Shown piece by piece: positions 14,031 to 14,132 of a stretch of DNA of 14,132 nucleotides. The stretch lies in NCBI GenBank assembly GCA_025924775.1, contig JAICHS010000035.1, forward strand, positions 1 through 14,132. Reading direction: 5' to 3'. Within the stretch, counting starts at the first letter, position 1. Each line of letters starts with the position of its first letter. The translations under genes and the position numbers were made by a program. The notes below the pieces were generated by a model that was given only the letters and a program-made list of their open reading frames with translations, was not told the origin of the DNA and made no database searches. This DNA is from Rhodanobacteraceae bacterium. GTDB taxonomy: Bacteria; Pseudomonadota; Gammaproteobacteria; Xanthomonadales; Rhodanobacteraceae.

Positions 14031-14036
14031 CATACT
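14031..14036 (+). promoter_or_regulatory. possible -10 box of the tRNA-Leu gene
   Basis: CATACT (close to TATAAT) ends 9 bases before the tRNA 5' end, a suitable distance. No convincing -35 is visible upstream, where the dioxygenase gene ends at 14010. Confidence 0.3.
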
Positions 14037-14045
14037 ACGCGGCTG

Positions 14046-14132
14046 GCCGAAGTGGCGGAATCGGTAGACGCAGGGGACTCAAAATCCCCCGCCCTTAAAA
14101 GCGTGAGGGTTCGAGTCCCTCCTTCGGCACCA
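14046..14132 (+). tRNA. tRNA-Leu, anticodon CAA
   Basis: An 87-base class II tRNA. The acceptor stem GCCGAAG (14046-14052) pairs with CTTCGGC (14122-14128), followed by encoded ACCA at 14129-14132, the last bases of the window. The D arm contains the GGTAGACGC region. The anticodon stem GGGGA/TCCCC encloses the loop CTCAAAA, giving anticodon CAA for UUG codons. A long variable arm (about GCCCTTAAAAGCGTGAGG) and the T-loop GGTTCGAGTCC are present. It appears complete and functional. Confidence 0.97.

Noticed and set aside
1..14132. CRISPR array, insertion sequence, integrase or toxin-antitoxin genes
   Set aside because: I found no regularly spaced repeats, transposase, recombinase or small toxin-like gene pair on either strand. 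The repeats present are GC-rich hairpins without coding capacity.

Overview
The window is GC-rich, tightly packed DNA from a gammaproteobacterium. It most resembles the Xanthomonadales (Xanthomonadaceae or Rhodanobacteraceae). The grounds are the protein sequences (kynurenine monooxygenase, MetX-like acyltransferase, cysteine dioxygenase), the complete System I cytochrome c maturation set, and the interspersed GC-rich hairpin repeats of the kind common in that order. The order is my judgement from recalled family sequences; the genus is not resolved.

Layout. Positions 1-1497 hold the 3' part of kmo, running off the left edge. It carries an in-frame palindromic repeat of about 0.2 kb inside the reading frame. 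A small DUF3293 gene follows (1502-1918), then 268 bases of hairpin repeats plus a promoter. ccmA is at 2187-2831. The ccm operon is then interrupted by a cassette of about 2.7 kb: an ECF sigma factor on the plus strand (2921-3613), convergent with a minus-strand pair coding for a diheme c-type cytochrome (3660-4946) and a secreted protein of unknown function (4992-5534). The ccm genes resume at about 5799 and run without real gaps as ccmB-C-D-E-F-G-H-I to 12009, with six successive four-base stop/start overlaps. After a 195-base spacer come a MetX-family serine/homoserine O-acyltransferase (12205-13320) and a cysteine dioxygenase-like cupin (13423-14010). A tRNA-Leu(CAA) gene (14046-14132) ends exactly at the right edge.

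How it works together. CcmABCDE export heme and load it onto the periplasmic chaperone CcmE. CcmF, H and I attach heme to CxxCH motifs of apocytochromes, and CcmG reduces the cysteines. The cassette inside the operon encodes a protein with two CxxCH motifs, a natural client of this machinery, next to a sigma factor that has no visible anti-sigma partner. The right-hand pair suggests sulfur amino acid metabolism: O-acylation of serine or homoserine beside oxidation of cysteine.

The most notable points are the ECF/diheme-cytochrome cassette splitting ccmA from ccmB, the repeat that has become part of the KMO coding sequence, the apparent Cys-Tyr cofactor residues in the cysteine dioxygenase, and several -10 boxes so close to start codons that the mRNAs would be leaderless or nearly so.
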